Assembly (NCBI GenBank): GCA_903916135.1
Contig: CAIWVT010000643.1
Span: 1-9,905, forward strand
Direction of reading: 5' to 3'
Source of the DNA: an uncultured bacterium
Lineage (GTDB): Bacteria; Bacteroidota; Bacteroidia; Bacteroidales; CAIWKO01
DNA length: 9,905 nucleotides
Below the pieces are notes generated by a model. It was given only the letters and a program-made list of their open reading frames with translations, was not told the DNA's origin and did not search any database. Both the position numbers and the translations under genes were made by a program. Below, one piece after another: positions 7,460-9,905 of this stretch (within the stretch, counting starts at the first letter, position 1; each line of letters begins with the position of its first letter).

Positions 7460-7970
7460 TTTTCAGGATATTCAACACATCCTGTTCCAAAGTTGTTTTG
7501 GGTGTTTCGATGATGCGTCCGATTTCACCATCTTTACGATAGAAAATAAAAGTCGGGACTTTTTCTAAGAGATATTTTTCTTTGACATTCATGCCCGGAG
7601 CAGATTTCTCGCGGTCAACGCAGATGAATGTTATATCACTCATGGGTATTTTCAAAATGTCCAAAATCTTGAGGAAACGAGGCACTTGCTCTTTGCTGTC
7701 GCCACACCACGTTCCTAAGATGATTACACATTTGATAGTGCTAATCAACGCTTTTATGGAATCAACTACGATTTCCTTTGGCTGATAAGCAGGATATTCT
7801 TCATTATAATTACTTACAAACTCACAACTCAGAATTCCATCGCGGGTGCAATTGCCAATCATCATATCTGTTTGCTTTTTTTCGTCGAACATACGTTTGT
7901 TAAAGTCTTGGGCTTTGATATTTGCAATACAAAAAAGCATTACAAAGAGCGAGAAGATTATTTTTTTCAT
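7452..7970 (-). CDS. Secreted thioredoxin-fold protein with single-Cys WCGDS site
   Basis: Exported protein of 172 residues with a thioredoxin-like fold. A Sec signal peptide is clear (MKK, hydrophobic 4-16, likely cut after KA at 20, before QDF). The fold core shows a beta strand, then LGTWCGDSKEQVPRF (85-99) where the active site would sit, and the cis-proline strand KVPTFIFYRKDG (137-148). The active site has Cys89 but Ser92 at the second position of the CxxC motif (C-G-D-S), so classical dithiol oxidoreductase chemistry is not expected; other cysteines (41, 49, 81, 117) exist and could serve as a resolving partner. I recall this WCGDS form as a recurrent Bacteroidota group, without checked function. 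There is no lipobox, so a soluble periplasmic or secreted product is inferred. It lies after the yebC terminator and overlaps pgi tail-to-tail by 8 nt. The promoter is unclear; TAAATTTC lies shortly upstream of the ATG. Confidence 0.9.
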   Translation of the reverse strand: MKKIIFSLFVMLFCIANIKAQDFNKRMFDEKKQTDMMIGNCTRDGILSCEFVSNYNEEYPAYQPKEIVVDSIKALISTIKCVIILGTWCGDSKEQVPRFLKILDILKIPMSDITFICVDREKSAPGMNVKEKYLLEKVPTFIFYRKDGEIGRIIETPKTTLEQDVLNILKIK

Positions 7971-7991
7971 CTTACAGAAATTTATCGAGTG

Positions 7992-8025
7992 AAAAACAAA
8001 AAACCTCCCATTTGCAAGGAGGTTT
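7992..8025 (-). terminator. Intrinsic terminator of yebC
   Basis: AAACCTCC (8001-8008) pairs perfectly with GGAGGTTT (8018-8025) across a 9-nt loop. On the minus strand the stem runs into a T-rich tract interrupted by one G (8003-7992). It begins 22 nt past the yebC stop and precedes the thioredoxin-like gene. The plus strand also has a T-rich tail, so it could work in both directions. Confidence 0.85.
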
Positions 8026-8047
8026 CTTTTTAGTATTATACCATTAT

Positions 8048-8788
8048 TTATAGTTCGGCTAAAAGCTCGTCGGTCAATTCAAGATTGTGATATACGCTTT
8101 GCACATCATCGTCATCTTCAAAAATATCAACCAATTTCAACACTTTCTGCGCTGCATCTTTCTCTAAGGCAACAAATGTCTTGGGGATTCTTTGCAACTC
8201 GGCGCTTTCGGTTTCGAGTTTCATTTCTTCCAGTTTTTTGAGCATCGAACCAAAGTTTTCCAATTCGGTTGTAATCACGATGGTGTCGTCTTCATAAGAG
8301 ATATCCTCTGCACCGGCATCTATCACTTCCATTTCGAATTCATCGGGGTCAATCGTTCCTAATGGAATGCGAAATACGCCTTTGCGGTCGAAGATGAAAC
8401 TCAGGGAGCCATTGGTGCCAAGGCTTCCACCATGTTTGTTGAAATAGGAACGGATGTTGGCAACCGTTCGTTGAATATTATCGGTTGCACATTCAATATA
8501 AATTGCTACGCCATGTGCGCCATAGCCTTCATAAGTTACTTCCGAATAGGTGGAGCCATCTTTGTCGGAAGCTTTGCTCACGGCGCGTTGCACATTTTCT
8601 TTAGGCATGTTGGCACCTTTGGCATTGGCAATCGCCAAGCGCAATTTGGGGTTGCCGTCGGCATCGGGACCGCCTTCGCGGACGGCGATGCTGATTTCTT
8701 TAATAATTCTTGAAAAGATTTTGGAGCGTTTGGAATCCAAGGCTCCCTTTTTTCTTTTAATGGTTGACCATTTATTGTGTCCTGACAT
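8048..8788 (-). CDS. yebC: YebC/PmpR/TACO1-family protein
   Basis: Cytosolic protein of 246 residues, normal for the family, which has been described as a DNA-binding regulator (PmpR) and more recently as a ribosome-associated translation factor related to mitochondrial TACO1; which applies here cannot be told from sequence. The N-terminal signature is GHNKWSTIKRKKG (3-15), followed by RSKIFSRIIKEISIAVREGG (21-40), NPKLRLAIANAKGANMPKENVQRA (46-69), the EGYGAHGVAIYIE core (87-99), NGSLSFIFDRKG (126-137) and the C-terminal acidic FEDDDDVQSVYHNLE (223-237). ATG 8788 puts the family signature at residue 3, so the start is secure. It has a near-ideal promoter and its own hairpin terminator, so it appears monocistronic. 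Confidence 0.97.
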   Translation of the reverse strand: MSGHNKWSTIKRKKGALDSKRSKIFSRIIKEISIAVREGGPDADGNPKLRLAIANAKGANMPKENVQRAVSKASDKDGSTYSEVTYEGYGAHGVAIYIECATDNIQRTVANIRSYFNKHGGSLGTNGSLSFIFDRKGVFRIPLGTIDPDEFEMEVIDAGAEDISYEDDTIVITTELENFGSMLKKLEEMKLETESAELQRIPKTFVALEKDAAQKVLKLVDIFEDDDDVQSVYHNLELTDELLAEL

Positions 8789-8826
8789 AAAACAAATTTA
8801 TAAATTTCACTTTGTGATTTCTGCGG

Positions 8827-8857
8827 CAAAATTACTAAAACTTAATAACACTGCAAA
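8827..8857 (-). promoter_or_regulatory. Consensus Bacteroidota promoter of yebC
   Basis: On the minus strand TTTG (8857-8854) is separated by exactly 19 nt from TAATTTTG (8834-8827). This matches the TTTG-N19-TAnnTTTG consensus of the Bacteroidota primary sigma factor in every specified base. The predicted leader is about 30 nt. A second TAnnTTTG (TAAATTTG, 8800-8793) lies nearer the ATG but has no -33 partner at proper spacing. Confidence 0.8.
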
Positions 8858-8899
8858 AATAAGTAACGAAATTGTTTGATTTTCATTTTCCAAACAAAT

Positions 8900-8923
8900 A
8901 AAAAAGTCCCGAAGGACTTTTTT
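8900..8923 (-). terminator. Terminator with C(UUCG)G tetraloop
   Basis: AAGTCC (8904-8909) and GGACTT (8914-8919) form the core stem, extendable to 10 bp by flanking A/T pairs. On the minus strand the loop is TTCG closed by a C-G pair, the exceptionally stable UUCG tetraloop, followed by a T run. It starts directly after the stop codon of the lysine-rich small gene. The plus strand also has a T run, so it may act both ways. Confidence 0.88.
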
Positions 8924-9028
8924 TTATTGTTTGTTCGCTTTTTTAGCTTTTTTGTCGTCTCTCTTTTCTTTCAGAGACTTGGTAGCTTTTTTCTTGTCTT
9001 CTTTTTTTACGGATTTCTCTTTGCTCAT
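8924..9028 (-). CDS. 34-residue lysine-rich basic microprotein
   Basis: A 34-codon ATG-to-TAA frame that begins MSKEKSVKKEDKKK and ends KKAKKANKQ. Fifteen of 34 residues are lysine, with one arginine and only six acidic residues, so net charge is about +10; Ala, Ser and Asp fill the gaps and only two aliphatic residues (V7, L19) occur. It should be a charged helix or disordered chain, suited to binding nucleic acid or ribosomes, but that is inference. Support for a real gene is the UUCG-loop terminator starting right at the stop and the gap from neighbours on both sides. Only partial promoter matches (TACTTTTA at 9064-9057, TACGTTTA at 9054-9047) lie upstream. I recall short Lys-rich proteins of this style in Bacteroidota but no known function. 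A chance A-rich frame remains possible. Confidence 0.65.
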   Translation of the reverse strand: MSKEKSVKKEDKKKATKSLKEKRDDKKAKKANKQ

Positions 9029-9104
9029 AATTTCTGATTTTAAAATTAAACGTAGGTAAAAGTACTTATATTTTTTGAATTAGAATATATTTATTTGATT
9101 TTTT

Positions 9105-9162
9105 ATTGACAAAGCCATGTGAACAAAAATGAGAAGTGTGTTTTTTGACTTAGATTGTCAAT
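9105..9162. repeat. Inverted repeat between hepT and the lysine-rich gene
   Basis: ATTGACAA (9105-9112) and TTGTCAAT (9155-9162) are perfect 8-bp inverted copies 42 nt apart. A competing smaller hairpin, TTGAC (9145-9149) with GTCAA (9157-9161), shares the right arm. Neither has a classical T tract on the minus strand, so a terminator role for hepT is uncertain. The remainder of the 151-nt gap (9029-9179) is AT-rich and shows no gene. Confidence 0.4.
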
Positions 9163-9179
9163 TACATATCCGCGTTTTT

Positions 9180-9533
9180 TTAGTTTTGTTGCGAGCTTTC
9201 TATTTCAATAATTTTAGTAATCTGAATATCCAAATCAGGCAGAATAGTTTCTACAACTCCCCATACTGCCCATAAATCAACACCTATATAATCGTGAATT
9301 AACTTGTCGCGCATTCCTGCTAATTTTTTCCATTCAATTTGAGGATATTTCACTCTGAAATCTTGGTCTAATTGTTTTGTGGCTTCTCCAATGATTTCAA
9401 AATTTCGTATTACGCCATCTTGTATAAGTGTGCTTTTCAGAAATTCCGCTTCATTTATACCTTTAGTATATTCCTTGATTTTGTTTATGCAATCAAGAAT
9501 ATGCTTGAGATATATGATGGCATCTTTTTTCAT
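9180..9533 (-). CDS. hepT: HepT-type HEPN toxin (DUF86)
   Basis: Toxin half of a HEPN/MNT type VII toxin-antitoxin pair, an all-alpha HEPN protein of 117 residues whose family members act as RNases in the cytosol. The conserved RX4HXY site is present as R75-D-K-L-I-H80-D-Y82, within AGMRDKLIHDYIGVDL; the tyrosine corresponds to the residue that MntA AMPylates in studied systems. The upstream VIRNFEIIGEATKQL (41-55) is also typical of DUF86. The usual RN dipeptide is RD here, a variant I recall in the family. Its ATG shares a base with the stop of mntA (TAATG), so translation is likely coupled and antitoxin comes first. No terminator is evident after it. Confidence 0.93.
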   Translation of the reverse strand: MKKDAIIYLKHILDCINKIKEYTKGINEAEFLKSTLIQDGVIRNFEIIGEATKQLDQDFRVKYPQIEWKKLAGMRDKLIHDYIGVDLWAVWGVVETILPDLDIQITKIIEIESSQQN

Positions 9534-9814
9534 TACACAATTCTGATTAAATCTTTTTGAATATATAATCTCAATTGCTCATTGACCGATTTCACGGTAA
9601 CTAAATCCACTTTAATGCCCAACAATTCGCTAAGTTCCTGCTCTAATCCTATCAAATCCAACAAAGTTACCTTTTGTTCAAAATCAATAAGAATGTCAAT
9701 ATCACTTGAGATCGTCTGCTCATTGCGGGCATACGAACCAAATATCCCCACTAAGGAAGGACTATACTTTGACAAAGTATTTTTTATTATTATTTCTTGC
9801 TGTGAACTTAACAT
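9533..9814 (-). CDS. mntA: MntA-type minimal nucleotidyltransferase antitoxin
   Basis: Antitoxin of the pair, a minimal nucleotidyltransferase of 93 residues expected to neutralise HepT by adding AMP to its active-site tyrosine. The motif GSX10DXD is exact: G26-S27, then ten residues, then D38-I-D40; a third acidic residue D70 sits in IKVDLVTV. Length and domain position are normal for the family. The single ATG at 9814 is preceded 4 nt away by a perfect -7-like TATCTTTG, so the mRNA may start at or very near the start codon. The same frame stays open upstream to the window edge without another ATG, so an N-terminal extension beyond the window cannot be formally excluded, but family length argues against it. 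Confidence 0.92.
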   Translation of the reverse strand: MLSSQQEIIIKNTLSKYSPSLVGIFGSYARNEQTISSDIDILIDFEQKVTLLDLIGLEQELSELLGIKVDLVTVKSVNEQLRLYIQKDLIRIV

Positions 9815-9818
9815 GATG

Positions 9819-9826
9819 CAAAGATA
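9819..9826 (-). promoter_or_regulatory. -7-like element of mntA-hepT
   Basis: TATCTTTG on the minus strand matches TAnnTTTG exactly and ends 4 nt before the mntA ATG. No TTTG or TTG is present about 19-21 nt further upstream, so the promoter would be weak. If used, the transcript would be leaderless or nearly so. Confidence 0.4.
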
Positions 9827-9905
9827 GTGTTTTTTTATTAATTCAGATAAGGTTTTTGTATAGATATTTTTTTCAAATATATAAATTCCAAAAATTCCTC
9901 CACCA

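Noticed and set aside
7464..7484. Intrinsic terminator for pgi (CAGGAT/ATCCTG hairpin)
   Set aside because: The stem has 6 bp with a 9-nt loop and no T tract on either strand, and it lies in coding sequence of the opposite gene. It is noted only with the overlap.
7971..7990. -7 element TAAATTTC for the thioredoxin-like gene
   Set aside because: It differs from TAnnTTTG in the conserved final G, and the nearest upstream TTTG-like sequence is only about 12 nt away, too close for a -33 element.
8432..8879. Overlapping plus-strand frames (93 and 109 codons) and an 83-codon minus-strand frame across yebC
   Set aside because: All overlap yebC, which is conserved over its whole length; none shows a recognisable domain or plausible start signals.
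1..9905. tRNA, rRNA, CRISPR array, insertion sequence or prophage
   Set aside because: No cloverleaf, rRNA core, regularly spaced repeat-spacer pattern, transposase or terminal inverted repeats flanking a gene were seen on either strand.

Overview
This window is from a member of the Bacteroidota; I cannot place it in an order. Three things point there. The protein families are typical of the phylum: an RprX/RprY-like two-component pair, a lipoprotein whose mature start is C-ANIVAPTGGPQD, a short (448-residue) glucose-6-phosphate isomerase and a secreted WCGDS thioredoxin-fold protein. Start codons lack clear Shine-Dalgarno sequences. Several start regions carry the Bacteroidota promoter form (TTTG or TTG about 19-20 nt upstream of TAnnTTTG). 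DNA is AT-rich throughout, without an obvious composition break.

Layout. The first 33 bases hold four 8-bp tandem units. Four minus-strand genes follow (read right to left): histidine kinase (rprX-like, 5857-4193), response regulator (rprY-like, 4186-3476), S-adenosylhomocysteine hydrolase (ahcY, 3412-1985, own promoter and own terminator), and an Ig-like-domain lipoprotein of unknown role (1852-98). A 255-nt divergent region (5858-6112) separates the kinase from plus-strand pgi (6113-7459). It holds four TTAA-type repeats spaced exactly 10 bp apart, a second pair of direct repeats, and a plus-strand terminator with no gene in front of it. pgi runs tail-to-tail, with 8 nt of overlap, into a minus-strand secreted thioredoxin-like gene (7970-7452). 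Upstream of that on the minus strand are yebC (8788-8048, strong promoter, own terminator), a 34-codon lysine-rich gene (9028-8924) ending in a C(UUCG)G-loop terminator, and a complete HEPN/MNT toxin-antitoxin pair (mntA 9814-9533, hepT 9533-9180).

How the genes work together. The clearest functional units are the kinase-regulator operon, probably self-regulated through the phased repeats just upstream of it, and the mntA-hepT pair, coupled by a TAATG stop/start overlap. ahcY (methyl-cycle recycling), pgi (glycolysis) and yebC (translation or regulation) are housekeeping genes with separate signals. No intergenic stretch exceeds 300 bases. I found no tRNA, rRNA, CRISPR array or insertion sequence. 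The less ordinary items are the phased repeat array, the orphan terminator, the lysine-rich microprotein, the single-cysteine thioredoxin-like protein and the octamer array at the left edge.
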